DNA from: Ectothiorhodospiraceae bacterium
GTDB lineage: Bacteria > Pseudomonadota > Gammaproteobacteria > XJ16 > Halofilaceae
Direction of reading: 5' to 3'
Assembly (NCBI GenBank): GCA_007134775.1
Contig: SLKC01000074.1
Coordinates: forward strand, 1 to 64,000
Length of the DNA: 64,000 nt
The position numbers were made by a program, and so were the translations under genes. Below, piece after piece: positions 43,041 to 53,700 of this stretch (the first letter of the stretch is position 1; each line of letters starts with the position of its first letter). The notes beneath the pieces were generated by a model that saw only the letters and a list, made by a program, of their open reading frames with translations, was not told the DNA's origin and searched no databases.

Positions 43041-44339
43041 TCAGTTCTGCATGCGCTTGACCATCGCCTCGCCGAAGTCGCTGCAGCTCACCTTCGTCGC
43101 GCCGTCCATGAGGCGGGCGAAGTCGTAGGTGACATGCTTGCTCGCGATGGCTGCGTCCATGCCGGTGAGCACGAGATCGGCGGCCTCGTGCCAGCCCAGA
43201 TGGCGCAGCATCATCTCCGCGGAGAGCACCAGCGAGCCCGGGTTGACCATGTCGCGGCCGGCATACTTCGGCGCCGTGCCGTGGGTGGCCTCGAACACGG
43301 CGTGCCCGGACTGATCATTGATGTTGCCGCCCGGGGCGATGCCGATGCCGCCGACCTGGGCGGCCAGGGCGTCGGAGAGGTAATCGCCGTTGAGATTCAT
43401 TGTGGCGATCACGTCGAAGTCGTCCGGGCGGGTCAGAACCTGCTGCAGCGCAATATCCGCGATGGCGTCCTTGATCAGGATGCGGCCCTCGGCGAGCGCG
43501 GCGTCCTGCTCGGCGTTGGCCGCCTCCTGGCCCTGGTCGGCGACGGTGCGCTCCCACTGGCTCCAGGTATACGTCTGGTCGCCGAACTCGCGCTCGGCGA
43601 GCGCGTAGGCCCAGGTGCGGAAGGCGCCCTCCGTATACTTCATGATGTTGCCCTTGTGCACCAATGTCACTGACTTGCGGTTATTGTCGATGGCGTAGCG
43701 GATCGCGGCCCGGACCAGGCGCTCCGTGCCCTCGCGCGAGATCGGCTTGATGCCGAATCCGCACTCGTCGGGGAAGCGGATGTTGCGATACGCGGCCGGG
43801 AAGTGCTCCTGCAGGAGTTCGCGGAAGCGTCGGTTGTCCTCGCTGCCGGCCTCGAACTCAACGCCGGCGTAGATGTCCTCCGTGTTCTCGCGGAAGATGG
43901 CCATGTCGACCTTTTCAGGGTGCTTGACGGGCGAGGGCACGCCGTTGAACCAGCGCACCGGGCGCAGGCAGACGTAGAGGTCGAGCACCTGGCGCAGCGC
44001 CACATTGAGCGAGCGGATGCCGCCACCGACCGGGGTCGTCATCGGCCCCTTGATCGAGATCAGGTATTCGCGAATGGCCTCGACCGTCTCGTCGGGCAGC
44101 CACGCGCCGACCTGGTTGTTCGCCTTCTCGCCGGCCAGGACCTCCATCCAGTGAATCTTCTTGGTGCCCCCATAGGCCTTGTCGACGGCCGCATCCACAA
44201 CGCGTTGCATCACCGGCGTGATGTCGATGCCGATGCCGTCGCCCTCGATATAGGTGATGATCGGGTTGTCCGGGACATGGAGGACGCCGTTGTCGAGCGT
44301 GATTTTGTCACCGTCCGCAGGTACCTGAATTGTTGTCAT
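43041..44339 (-). CDS. icd: Isocitrate dehydrogenase (NADP)
   Basis: A 432-residue TCA-cycle enzyme of the E. coli type. IIKGPMTT-like and [13 protein letters not shown] segments near residue 105 hold the serine that AceK phosphorylates. [15 protein letters not shown] lies near residue 227, [19 protein letters not shown] near residue 315, and HGTAPKYAG near residue 343, the NADP-type cofactor loop. Upstream of aceK, so enzyme and regulator are transcribed together. Its 5' gap (165 bp) is the probable promoter region. Confidence 0.96.
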   Translation of the reverse strand: MTTIQVPADGDKITLDNGVLHVPDNPIITYIEGDGIGIDITPVMQRVVDAAVDKAYGGTKKIHWMEVLAGEKANNQVGAWLPDETVEAIREYLISIKGPMTTPVGGGIRSLNVALRQVLDLYVCLRPVRWFNGVPSPVKHPEKVDMAIFRENTEDIYAGVEFEAGSEDNRRFRELLQEHFPAAYRNIRFPDECGFGIKPISREGTERLVRAAIRYAIDNNRKSVTLVHKGNIMKYTEGAFRTWAYALAEREFGDQTYTWSQWERTVADQGQEAANAEQDAALAEGRILIKDAIADIALQQVLTRPDDFDVIATMNLNGDYLSDALAAQVGGIGIAPGGNINDQSGHAVFEATHGTAPKYAGRDMVNPGSLVLSAEMMLRHLGWHEAADLVLTGMDAAIASKHVTYDFARLMDGATKVSCSDFGEAMVKRMQN

Positions 44340-44504
44340 GGCTGGTTCTTCTCCCCTGGGGTCTGGCGGATTCCGACCCCACAGTCTTCCATAATCGCCC
44401 TATCAGCGATAGGTGCATCCGGAACGGGTGCTACTGCCTCGTCGGGGAGGGATGCGGGGGACGCCCCGGCAGCCCGAAAGCCGCCGGGCGCCAGTCACCC
44501 GGTC

Positions 44505-44954
44505 CTAGAGTTCTTCCGTCGCGTTGGCCTCGTCGACCGCGGCTTCCATGGCCTCGATGTCCTGCTCGAGCAGCACGTCTGCGCAGCTCGAGGCGATGTC
44601 GCGCGTCGCACGGGTCTCGCCAGGCAGCACGGCCCATTCGCCGTTCTCGAGATACTGCGTGCGGCGATAGCGTGATTCGATGTTGTGGAGCTCGGTGAGG
44701 CGTGAGACCGCGTCCGGGCCGCTTAAGAACTGCTCGACACACCAGGACCGCCCGAGTTCGCTGCGGGCCTGCTGGGCCCGTTCCGCGGCCATGTGCTCGG
44801 CACGCTCGTTCGGCATCCAGGCGCCGGTGCCCGAGCCGATATACATGACCCCGATCGCCGTGGCAATCATGAGAAAGGCGGTCGTCTTGGCCGTAACCCG
44901 ATAGTTGAGCAGGCGCTCGAGTCGGTTCGTCCCGGCGTTGTCCGGTTCATTCAT
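44505..44954 (-). CDS. Single-span membrane protein of unknown function
   Basis: A 149-residue protein with one transmembrane helix (about residues 24-44, TAFLMIATAIGVMYIG) preceded by a basic cytoplasmic lead. The extracytoplasmic part is acidic and has two cysteines (SWCVEQF and SSCADVL) that could form a disulfide. AGGGGAAC precedes the ATG. No family is recognised. It lies upstream of icd by 165 bp with the same orientation. Confidence 0.6.
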   Translation of the reverse strand: MNEPDNAGTNRLERLLNYRVTAKTTAFLMIATAIGVMYIGSGTGAWMPNERAEHMAAERAQQARSELGRSWCVEQFLSGPDAVSRLTELHNIESRYRRTQYLENGEWAVLPGETRATRDIASSCADVLLEQDIEAMEAAVDEANATEEL

Positions 44955-45194
44955 AGTGTTCCCCTACTTCGTTCATGTCTGGAATCACGATCGGGTGCGG
45001 CTGCGTGCTCGCGGCGCGGGCACTGGCAGGATGCAAGGGCCTGATGGGGTGTCCATGCTGCGGGATTGGGCGACCACCTCCCGATATCGGTGCCCGATCA
45101 TCGGAGACCGGGACCGATCGCTGGAGATTAACAGACTGTAATCTGTTTGCGTAGCCGATTCTGCCGGGCGGCGGCTGGGCTCGGTGCGATGCCC

Positions 45195-45205
45195 GGGGGG
45201 GGGGG
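45195..45205. repeat. Homopolymer of eleven G residues
   Basis: An uninterrupted G11 tract directly abuts the stop codon of the YbaK-family gene (C11 on its coding strand, immediately 3' of TAG). Such tracts are prone to slippage. Here it lies outside the frame, so length change would not alter the protein. Confidence 0.8.
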
Positions 45206-45691
45206 CTACTTGCGCACGCGCGCCACCGTCGCCGCATTGGCCCGCAGCAGTTCGCTGGGGGCAATGCGCACCAGGGCGCGGTCCGAGCCACCGCCGGTAT
45301 ACACGATGTCGCGATCCATGACCTGCGGATCGACGACGAAGCGCGCGCTGAAGCCGAAGGAGGGTGTGCCGCCGGCTGGATAGCCGCTGCGGGCCAAGAC
45401 CTCGTCCGCCGTCGCCATCCGCGGTGGTGGCATCTCCAGCGCCTTGCCCACGCGCGTCGTGCTGGCGCGTTCGGCGCCCGGCAGTATGGCGACGATCAGA
45501 TCCCCATCGTCGGCGATCATGCATAGATTCTTTACGATCGCCTCGATGCCTGCGCCCGTGGCCGCGACCGCATCGGCGACCGAGTGGCACGAAGTGTCGA
45601 AACGCATGACATCGGCGTCGATGCCGTTCTGCTGGATCCAGCGTTCGAGCTGGTCGACGGGGTCGGTATCGTCGGGTGTGTTCAAGGCCAC
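45206..45691 (-). CDS. YbaK/EbsC-family aminoacyl-tRNA deacylase-like protein
   Basis: A 161-residue protein of the YbaK/ProX editing family, which hydrolyses mischarged aminoacyl-tRNAs. Typical segments are IVKNLCMIADDGDLIVAILPG with the conserved Lys near residue 57, and GGTPSFGFSARFVVDPQVM. The start is uncertain: GTG at 45691 follows AGGTG and is preferred, while TTG at 45685 is also possible. Substrate amino acid is not predictable. Confidence 0.82.
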   Translation of the reverse strand: MALNTPDDTDPVDQLERWIQQNGIDADVMRFDTSCHSVADAVAATGAGIEAIVKNLCMIADDGDLIVAILPGAERASTTRVGKALEMPPPRMATADEVLARSGYPAGGTPSFGFSARFVVDPQVMDRDIVYTGGGSDRALVRIAPSELLRANAATVARVRK

Positions 45692-45921
45692 TGGTGCACC
45701 TGCCGGGTTGTGAGGTGGCGGCAGTGTAAACCAGCCCCGTGTGGCGCGGGGAGTCCCGACCATGGCAGCCTGTGTGTCCCGGTCCCACGGCCACGATCAT
45801 CGCGTGTGGAGGGTGGCCGAACTCTTGGAATCGCTGGGCAATGGAGCGGATCAAGACCCGCGACTGGCGCGATCGTGCGCGTACTGGGGCTGCGGTGATC
45901 GGCTGGGCAAGGGGGCGTGTG

Positions 45922-46545
45922 ATGAACGCGGTACTCGATCACCTCGTGGTAACGGCGCCAACGCTCGCCGAAGGTGCTGCGTATGTGCAGGAGCGCCTGG
46001 GCGTCGAGCCGCGCCCCGGTGGTGTACACCCCGACATGGGCACGCACAACCGCCTGCTACGCCTCGATGAGGGCATCTACCTCGAGGTGATCGCGATCCA
46101 TCCGGCGGGCACGCCGCCGCAGGTGCCGCGCTGGTTCGACCTCGATGCGGCCGTGGACAGGGCACGGCTGGCGACCTGGGTCGCGCGCACCACCGATCTC
46201 GAGGCCGGCATCGCGGCAGCGGCCCACGACCCCGGTCCCGTGCGGCCCATGCGCCGCGGGGCGCTGCATTGGCGCATCGCCTTCCCCAGCGATGGCGGTC
46301 TGCTCGCCGGCGGCGTGCTGCCACCACTGATCGAGTGGCCGCCCGAGGCGACGCATCCGGCCGAGCGTCTGCCCGATGACGGCCTTGCGCTCGAAGGGCT
46401 GTATGGCACCCACCCGCAGGCGGCGACCATCCGCGCGCAGCTCGCCGCGATCGGCCTCGACACGGCCATCGCCGTCGAGGCGGGTGAGGAGGCGGCGCTC
46501 TACGCCCGCATCCGCACGCCGTCCGGTCGCGTCGACCTGGAGTAA
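45922..46545 (+). CDS. Glyoxalase-like (VOC superfamily) protein
   Basis: A 207-residue protein starting AVLDHLVVTAPTLAEGAAYVQERLGVEPRPGGVHPDMGTHNRLL, shortened here to its key features: a DH motif at residues 6-7 and the GTHNRLL segment. This pattern is typical of the Glyoxalase_3 group. The C-terminus contains a second half-domain with LYARIRTPSGRVDLE. The natural substrate is unknown. ATG at 45922 is chosen because all upstream codons are non-conserved. It is divergent from the YbaK-family gene. Confidence 0.75.
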   Translation: MNAVLDHLVVTAPTLAEGAAYVQERLGVEPRPGGVHPDMGTHNRLLRLDEGIYLEVIAIHPAGTPPQVPRWFDLDAAVDRARLATWVARTTDLEAGIAAAAHDPGPVRPMRRGALHWRIAFPSDGGLLAGGVLPPLIEWPPEATHPAERLPDDGLALEGLYGTHPQAATIRAQLAAIGLDTAIAVEAGEEAALYARIRTPSGRVDLE

Positions 46546-46582
46546 CGCAGGCCAACGTCCGCGTCGCGCGCCGGGGTATCGC

Positions 46583-46602
46583 GGGCGCCGGCCGGGGCGC
46601 CC
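46583..46602. terminator. GC-rich hairpin after the VOC gene
   Basis: GGGCGCC-GGCCGG-GGCGCCC forms a perfect 7-bp stem 38 bp after the stop of the VOC gene. No T-run follows. It may be a terminator or an mRNA end-stabilising structure. Confidence 0.4.
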
Positions 46603-46716
46603 GGCACCGCGGTTCGCGCGGGCGGGCGGATGCAGGGCGCGCTGGCTTTCGGGCATACTGTGTGGTCGGCCGGGGCAGGGCGACCCTGCGATCCACTGGA
46701 ACAAGGGCAGGCCTGC

Positions 46717-47127
46717 ATGCGCGCACTGCTGATCATCGGCATCATCCTGGGCTATGTGGTGTTGACCTTCACCCTGGCTGTGTTCACGCCCGCGCCGGTC
46801 ATCCCGTGGGTCGAGGCCGTCTGCGCCATCCTGCTCGTCCTCGCCCTGGTCCTGCTCGCCGGTACAGGCTATTTCCTGCCGCTGCTGATCATCCTGTTTT
46901 TCACGTTGCTGCTGCCGCTATTGGCGCTGATCCTGATCGGTCTGCCGCATCACGACTCCCTGGGGCAGAACGTGGCGTCACTTGTGCAATCGATCGGGGC
47001 CGAGGGTGGGCTGCCCATTCTCGGCATGATCCTGCCGATCGCGGCCGCTCTGCTTGCCGCCGCGGCCATCTTCCTGGTGCGCGAGGACGACCAGGAGCAT
47101 GAGGGCAGAGGGGATGGCACCGAGTAA
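46717..47127 (+). CDS. Small multispan membrane protein
   Basis: A 136-residue protein with about four hydrophobic helices (residues 2-22, 29-47, 49-70 and 95-118) and a hydrophilic acidic tail. No family is recognised. ATG at 46717 is the first codon of the hydrophobic part; earlier in-frame codons give a non-conserved lead. It converges with the TatT lipoprotein gene. Confidence 0.6.
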   Translation: MRALLIIGIILGYVVLTFTLAVFTPAPVIPWVEAVCAILLVLALVLLAGTGYFLPLLIILFFTLLLPLLALILIGLPHHDSLGQNVASLVQSIGAEGGLPILGMILPIAAALLAAAAIFLVREDDQEHEGRGDGTE

Positions 47128-47199
47128 TGGCGCCGGATCATGGCGCCAGGGTTTCCGAGCGCTGGAGCAGCGCCGTGACGGCCGGGCGGCCAGCCGCCC

Positions 47200-48114
47200 T
47201 CAGAACCGCTCGTCGATGCCGTCGAGCAACGCCCGCGCATCGCGCTGGATGAAGACATTCCAGCGGTAGCGGCTTGCGCTGTCCTGTGCGTCCTGCGCGA
47301 GCACCCACTCGAGATCGTCCCGGAAGGCCTCACGATCCCCTTGCGCCGTGTGCAGATAGCGGGCGCGGCCCCACCGCGGTAGCAGTGAATCGCCCGGCGC
47401 GGCATCGGCCTCGGCCAGCAGGGCCTCGGCGCGCTCGAAATCGCGACCGGCGAAGCCCGGCACGGCGATGTAGTAGATGCCCAGCGAGAAGGGGATCAGA
47501 CCGTGGCTATAGTCGGGGTCGAGTTCACCCGCCCGCTCCAGCACGGACCGTGCCTGCTGGAGGCGGTTGAAATGGATGGCGCGCTGCAGCGGATTCAGGC
47601 CTTCGTCGAAATAATAGAACACGCCCGTCACCCAGAAGACCATCGCGGGGACATCGCCTTCGCCCAGCACCGCCGCCGCGGCAGCGATGTTGTCGCCCGC
47701 GTTGATGCGTTCTTGAAAGGCCGCGTTGCCGGCCAGGGCGCGCTCTGCGTAGCGGATTGCTGCAACGAAGTCGTCGCGCTTCTCGGTGCGCGTGTCGCGA
47801 TAGGCGGCACCGCGCAGGATGTAGGCATCGGCGAGGGCCACCAGTGCCTGCTCGTCAGCCGGGTTCTCGGCCAGCCGCCCCTCATAGGCCGCAATCGCGC
47901 GCTCGAGCCCAGCGGTATCGCCGGCAGTCTCGAGGAGTCGCTCGGCCTCTCCAGCGGCGACGGCTTCCTCCGCGTCCGCTGCGCGCTCGGGGTCGGTCTC
48001 CCAGCCCGGTGTCCACGTCGCGCAGGCGGTGAGTAGCAGGATCGCGCCACACAGGGGGATGCAGCCTCCCGGGAGGGGATCACGGAGGCGTGCCATGGTT
48101 GCGCTCAGGCTCAT
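47200..48114 (-). CDS. TatT-like TRAP-associated TPR lipoprotein
   Basis: A 304-residue predicted lipoprotein (lipobox LLTAC near residue 31) with TPR-like helical repeats. It matches the TRAP transporter T-component (TatT) family: an Ala-rich N-terminal half, VFWVTGVFYYFDEG near the middle, and a C-terminal RYRWNVFIQRDARALL. TatT proteins form trimers with TRAP substrate-binding partners in Treponema. No TRAP permease or P-component is in this window. It overlaps the upstream hydrolase gene by 4 bp. Confidence 0.78.
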   Translation of the reverse strand: MSLSATMARLRDPLPGGCIPLCGAILLLTACATWTPGWETDPERAADAEEAVAAGEAERLLETAGDTAGLERAIAAYEGRLAENPADEQALVALADAYILRGAAYRDTRTEKRDDFVAAIRYAERALAGNAAFQERINAGDNIAAAAAVLGEGDVPAMVFWVTGVFYYFDEGLNPLQRAIHFNRLQQARSVLERAGELDPDYSHGLIPFSLGIYYIAVPGFAGRDFERAEALLAEADAAPGDSLLPRWGRARYLHTAQGDREAFRDDLEWVLAQDAQDSASRYRWNVFIQRDARALLDGIDERF

Positions 48115-48848
48115 TCGGCTCCGGTCTGCTGCTCGACCTCGATACGGGCGAAGATCGCGGCCCACAGTGGTAGCCAGTCCTTCCAGCGGTGCTGGCCCTC
48201 ATTGGTGAGCACGCGCTCCGGCGGCAGGCTCTCCGCCAGCAGCGCATTCGCCGGGGCGAGGTGGTCGGCTTCCCCATAGGCGAGCCAGATCGGTGGTTCC
48301 GGGGGACGATTCTGCAGGCAGGTCCAGAGCTGGCGCTCGTGCTCTTCACCGACCACGGGATCGGCCTGCCACTCGGCGAGGCCACCCGCCTCGCGGATGT
48401 CGGTGACGATATCGTCGCCCCCCAGATGCGGGGCCATCGCGATGACTCCGGCGATGTCCGCATCGCCCTCGCGGCACCAGTAGAACAGGCTGCCGAAGCC
48501 GCCGAGCGAGGGGCCGGTCAGCCAGAACTGCTCGTACCCCTTCTCGCGGGCCGGTTCGAACACATCGGCGCTGAGTCGATCCAGGAAGCTGCGTTCGCGG
48601 TAGTAGCCGGCATGGGCATCGACGGCGACCATGTCCCAGCCCAGGCCGGAATCGGCGAGCACACCGGGGGCGCCGAGATTGAAGATGTCGTGATGCGTGT
48701 CCTTGACGCCGGGGAGGAAGACTAGGAGCACGTCGGCTTGCTGATCCCCCGTAACCTGCCAGCGGGTCGGGATCGGCTCCGCGGTCGGGCGGAGATAGGC
48801 ACACCCGGCGACGAGGCCGGCCAGGCAGAGTACGAGCAGCGGGCGCAT
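48111..48848 (-). CDS. Lipoprotein alpha/beta hydrolase
   Basis: A 245-residue predicted lipoprotein (lipobox VAGC, Cys16) with an alpha/beta-hydrolase domain. The nucleophile Ser lies in GPSLGG near residue 115, and a late His is in EGQHRWKDW. A distant relative of esterase-like proteins; substrate unknown. Cotranscribed with the TatT lipoprotein gene through a 4-bp overlap, so the two probably work at the same membrane. Confidence 0.75.
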   Translation of the reverse strand: MRPLLVLCLAGLVAGCAYLRPTAEPIPTRWQVTGDQQADVLLVFLPGVKDTHHDIFNLGAPGVLADSGLGWDMVAVDAHAGYYRERSFLDRLSADVFEPAREKGYEQFWLTGPSLGGFGSLFYWCREGDADIAGVIAMAPHLGGDDIVTDIREAGGLAEWQADPVVGEEHERQLWTCLQNRPPEPPIWLAYGEADHLAPANALLAESLPPERVLTNEGQHRWKDWLPLWAAIFARIEVEQQTGAE

Positions 48849-49034
48849 GCGCGAGGACTCCTTGTCGATTGCGGTGAGTATCTGGCGAGCTGTGATCGTT
48901 CGTCAACGGCCCGGCTGCGGTTTCGTGGGAGCGGTCGCTTGATGCGGCGGGTGCGGTGGTGCAGTGTTGACCACCACCGTTGGCGCACACCGCGCCGCGC
49001 CAGCATGGTCATGAACGACGCGAAGGAGAGGATC

Positions 49035-49508
49035 ATGGCAATTCGATGGTGGCATGGAGTATCGGCTGTGCTGCTGCTCGCGGCAGCGCCGGCGCAGGCG
49101 GTGGAGCCCGTGGAAGGCGTCGATGGCCTCGTGGCGACATCGAGCCCCTACTCGCCCGGGGAGACGATGGACCGTTTCGAGGCGGCCGCCGAAGCGGCGG
49201 AACTCAATGTCTTCGCCCGCATCGACCACGCCGAAGGGGCGGCCGGGATCGGCGAGGAACTCGCTGCGACCGAGCTGCTGGTTTTCGGCAATCCGGAGGG
49301 CGGAACGCCCTTCATGCAGTGCGCGCAGACCGTCGGTATCGATCTGCCGTTGAAGGCGCTGGTCTGGCAGGACGACGAGGGCGAGGTGTGGCTCGGTTAC
49401 AATGATCCGCACTATCTCGCCGAGCGGCATGGTGCCGCGGACTGCCCCGCTGCGCAGGCGATCGCCGAGGCGCTGCCGCAACTCGTGGCCGGCGCGCTGG
49501 ACCAATAG
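49035..49508 (+). CDS. Exported DUF302 protein
   Basis: A 157-residue protein with a signal peptide (cleavage near AQA-VEPV) and a DUF302 domain. Typical features are FEAAAEAAELNVFARIDHAEGA and ELLVFGNPEGGTPFMQ. DUF302 proteins are small alpha/beta proteins of uncertain role, often near metal or stress genes. GGAGAGGATC precedes the ATG. It lies 116 bp upstream of the RND adaptor gene and may share its regulation. Confidence 0.82.
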   Translation: MAIRWWHGVSAVLLLAAAPAQAVEPVEGVDGLVATSSPYSPGETMDRFEAAAEAAELNVFARIDHAEGAAGIGEELAATELLVFGNPEGGTPFMQCAQTVGIDLPLKALVWQDDEGEVWLGYNDPHYLAERHGAADCPAAQAIAEALPQLVAGALDQ

Positions 49509-49624
49509 TGTGACCGTGATAGGCCTCGCGGGCAGCGGCTTTCGGGGGCGCAGCGACTTCTCATGATGCCAGAGGGTACTGTGGGCAGGATCTTGCATTC
49601 GCGGCGATCGCGACGGGGCAATCG

Positions 49625-50713
49625 GTGATACCGCAGGAGGCGCGCAAGTGGGCCCGGCCACTCGGCGTGGGGGCGATGCTGCTCCTCGCGGTCGCCTGGA
49701 TCGCCTCGGGCATCCTCACGCGTGAGGCCCCGGCACCCGCCGAGGAGCGTGCCGCGCAGCCGCCGACTGTGGCGGTCGCGACCCGGCAGGCGGAGCCGGT
49801 CGAGCAGATCCTGATCCTGCACGGCCGTGTCGAGCCCCACATGCGCATCCAGGTGCGCGCGGAGACGGCGGGCCAGGTCGCGCAGTGGCACGCCCGCCAG
49901 GGTGACCGTGTTGGCGAGGGGGATCGCCTCGTCGAGCTGCGTATGGAGGACCGCGAGGCGCGGCGCCAGCAGGCGATCGCAAGACTGCGTGACGCGCAGA
50001 GCGAACGTGATGCCACGGCGGAGCTGGTTGAGCGCGGCGTGGCTGCACGCATCGAACTCGAGGCGCGCGAAGCGGCTGTCGCTGCGGCCCGGGCCGAGCT
50101 CGAGACCATCGAGCTCGACATCGACAACACCCGCATCCGGTCGCCGGTCGCGGGCGTGCTCAACGAGCGCATCGCCGAGCGCGGTCACTACGTCGGCATG
50201 GGCGAGCGTGTGGCCGAGATCGTGGACAATGATCCCCTGCTCGGCGTCGTGCATGTACCCCAACATCAAGTCCGGCGCGTCGAGCGGGGGCAGCGCGCGC
50301 ACCTGCGCTTCCTCGACGGCCAACGCGCCGAGGGCGAGGTGACCTTCATCTCCGCGGTCGCCGAGCCGGGCACCCGGACCTTCCGTATCGAAGTCGAAGT
50401 GCCCAACCCGGATTACGAGCTATCATCGGGTGTCAGTGCCGGTATCGAGATCCCCACGCGTACGGTCGACGCCCACAAGATCTCCCCCGCGGTGATCAGC
50501 CTCGATGGACAGGGGCGTGTCGGCGTCAAGACCGTGGATGACGACGACCGCGTCGTGTTCCATCCGATCCAGGTCGTGCGCACAGCCCCCGACGGTGTCT
50601 GGGTGACCGGACTACCCGAGACGATCCGGCTCATCACGGTGGGCCAGGGCTTTGTCAGCGACGGTCAGGTCGTGCGGCCACAGCCCGTCGCCGCCGGGAA
50701 CGGGCCGCGATGA
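49625..50713 (+). CDS. RND efflux periplasmic adaptor subunit
   Basis: A 362-residue membrane-fusion protein. An N-terminal anchor helix is followed by a lipoyl half-motif around HMRIQVRAETAGQVAQWHARQGDRVGEGD, given here only as its Gly/Arg pattern near residues 70-100. A coiled-coil hairpin rich in Glu/Arg/Ala (about residues 105-160) and beta-barrel domains complete the protein. It links the inner-membrane RND pump to an outer-membrane channel that is not encoded here. The start is GTG at 49625. It overlaps the pump gene by 4 bp. Confidence 0.88.
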   Translation: MIPQEARKWARPLGVGAMLLLAVAWIASGILTREAPAPAEERAAQPPTVAVATRQAEPVEQILILHGRVEPHMRIQVRAETAGQVAQWHARQGDRVGEGDRLVELRMEDREARRQQAIARLRDAQSERDATAELVERGVAARIELEAREAAVAAARAELETIELDIDNTRIRSPVAGVLNERIAERGHYVGMGERVAEIVDNDPLLGVVHVPQHQVRRVERGQRAHLRFLDGQRAEGEVTFISAVAEPGTRTFRIEVEVPNPDYELSSGVSAGIEIPTRTVDAHKISPAVISLDGQGRVGVKTVDDDDRVVFHPIQVVRTAPDGVWVTGLPETIRLITVGQGFVSDGQVVRPQPVAAGNGPR

Positions 50714-53700
50714 AGGCAGTGATCGCCTGGGCCGTGGCCCATGCCCGCACGGTGCTGCTGATCCTGCTGCTGGTGCTCGTCAGCGGTGGCGCCGGCTACG
50801 TAACCGTGGCCAAGGAAGCCGCACCGGAGATCGATATCCCGATCTTCTTCGTCACCGTGCCCTATCCCGGCGTCAGTCCGGCCGATGCCGAGCGCCTGAT
50901 CGTGCGCCCGCTCGAGCGCGACCTGATCGGTGTGAGCGGGGTCGACGAGGTCCAGGCCTGGGCCGGCGAGGGCTTCGCGCTGCTGCGCCTCGACTTCGAG
51001 CCCGGTTGGGACAACCGCGAAGCGCTCGGCGACATCCGCGAGGAGGTCGACAGCATCGCGCCGCAACTGCCCAGCGGTGCCGAGGAACCGACCGTGCAGG
51101 AGGTCGATCTCTCGCTCTTCCCGGTCCTCACGGTCAATCTCTCCGGTCCCCTCGAGGAGCGCACCCTGATCCGTCTCGCCCGCGAGCTGCGTGATCGCAT
51201 CGAGGCCCAGCCGGGTGTGCTCGAGGTCGATATCGGCGGCGACCGTGACGAGATGATGGAGGTGCTCGCCGACCCCCTCGTCCTCGAATCCTACGCCCTG
51301 TCCTTCGATCAACTGGTCGATGCCATCGAGCGCAACAACCGCCTGATCGCCGCGGGTGCGCTCGACACCGGCGCCGGCCGGATCCCGCTGCGCGTACCGG
51401 GCACGATCGACGGTATCGAGGACGTGCTTGATACAGCCATTCGCGTCGAGAACGATGCCGTGGTCACCGTGCGCGATGTCGCCGATGTGCGCTCGACCTA
51501 CCAGGACCCCGAAGGCTTCACCCGCATCAACGGTCAGCCCTCCGTGTCGCTGGAGGTCCGCAAGGAGAGCGGTGCCAATATCCTCGAGGTGGTCGCCGAC
51601 GCCCGCGCCACGCTCGAAGCCGCACGCCTCGACCTGCCGGACTCCCTGGAAATCAGCTACACCCAGGACATGGCGCGCGATGTCGAGGATCTGCTGGGCG
51701 ACCTCGAGAACAACGTCATCACCGCGGTGATCATCGTCGCCCTGGTGATCCTCGGCGTCATGGGCATGCGCGCGGCGCTGCTCGTCGGCATCGCGGTCCC
51801 GGGGGCCTTCCTCGCCGGGATCCTGGCGATCTGGGTGTTGGGCTACACGCTCAACATCGTGGTGCTGTTCGCGCTCATCCTCGTTGTGGGGATGCTCGTC
51901 GACGGTGCGATCGTGGTCACCGAGCTCGCCGATCGCCACATCGCCGGCGGGATGAAGCGGGCGGACGCCTTCGCGCGGGCAGCGCAGCGGATGCTGTGGC
52001 CGATCACGGCCGCGATCGCGACAACGCTTGCGGTGTTCCTGCCGATGCTCTTCTGGCCCGGCATGGTCGGCGAGTTCATCTTCTATCTGCCGGCGACGGT
52101 GATCATTACCCTGATCGCCTCCCTGCTGATGGCGCTGATCTTCGTTCCCACGCTGGGCGCGGTGGCCGGCGCCCGAATGGTGGCGAGTGATGCGGTCAGC
52201 CGCCAGATCAGCGCGGCGGAGCGCGGTGCCTATGGCGAGCTCCATGGCGTCACGGCGGCCTACATGCGCCTACTGCGACCGCTGGTCGACCATCCCCTGC
52301 GCACCGGTGCGGCGACGCTCCTGCTGCTTGTATTCGCCTACATGGCCTACGGCGTCTATGGCCGCGGCGTCGACTTCTTCCCCTCGATCGAGCCCGAGTT
52401 CGCCCAGATCCAGGTCCAGGCGCGTGGCGATCTCTCCGTGCACGAGGCCGATGCCCTGGTCCAGCAGGTGGAGTCGCGCGTTCAGGGGATGCGCGGCATC
52501 GATACCGTCTATGCGCGCACGATCGGCACCCAGCTCGGGCGGCTGCAGGGCGACTACGCCGAGGACGTGGTCGGTGTGATCCAGCTCGAACTCGCGCACT
52601 GGCGCACGCGCGAGCCGGCGAGCACGGTGATCGAGCGCGTGCGCGAGCGTACCGCTGACCTGCCCGGGCTGCAGCTACAGGTACGCGCACAGGAGCGCGG
52701 GCCGACCGAAGACCGCCCGATCCGCGTCGAGGTCCGCGGCGAGGAGCCCGCGCGCCTGGTGGAGACGGTGGAGGCGATCCGCGCCGCCATGGACACGCTG
52801 GGCGGGTTCGTCGACATCGAGGACGACCTGCCGCTACCCGGCATCGATCTGGAGGTGCGCTTCGATCGCGAGCAGGCCGCGCGCTTCGGCGTCGATGTGC
52901 CGCTGCTGGGACAGGGCGTGCAGCTCCTGACCACGGGCATCCATCTGGGCAGCTATCGGCCCGAGCACTCCGATGAAGAGGTCGAGATCCGCATGCGGCT
53001 GCCGCCCGAACAGCGCCATCTGCAGCAGCTCGCGAACATGAACCTGCCGACCCACCAGGGGCTGGTGCCGCTCGCGAACTTTGCGGAACTGGTTCCCGTG
53101 CCGACGACCGGCATGATCAAGAAGCGCGACGGCCAGCGCGCCCACGCCATCGCCGCCGATGCAGCATCGGGGCTGCTCGTCGACGACCAGGTGCGGCGAC
53201 TGCAGGCCGAACTGGCCGATACCGAATTGCCGGAGGGGGTCGAGGTGCGGTTCCGCGGACAGGCCGAGGAGCAGCAAGAGGCACAAGCATTCCTCCAGGT
53301 GGCCTTTGGCTTCTCGCTCTTCCTGATGTTCACCCTGTTGGTGACCCAGTTCAATCGCTTCAACCAGGCACTGCTGGTGCTCTCGGCGATCGTCTTCTCC
53401 ACCGCCGGTGTGTTGCTCGCGCTGCTCGTACGCGGTGAGCCGTTCGGCATCGTGATGAGCGGCATCGGTGTGCTCGCGCTCGCGGGCATCGTGGTCAACA
53501 ACAACATCGTGCTCATCGATGCCTACAACGAGAAGCGCGCGGGCGGGCTGGGTCCGCGCGAGGCGGCGCTGCGCACCGGTGCGTTGCGCTTCCGGCCCGT
53601 CGTTCTCACCGCGGTGACCACGATCCTGGGCCTGATGCCGATGGTGCTCGGCCTGACCGTTGACTTCGTCGGCCGCGATGCCTATTTCGGCGCCCCGTCG

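Noticed and set aside
51840-51960. Loss of the AcrB Asp pair as a sign of an inactive RND pump
   Set aside because: Asp-Gly at this place occurs in other functional RND branches, so it is a subfamily trait rather than damage.
50665-52245. A long antisense open frame opposite the RND permease, rich in His/Asp/Glu
   Set aside because: Its composition reflects the complement of transmembrane and acidic codons; the sense gene is clearly RND.
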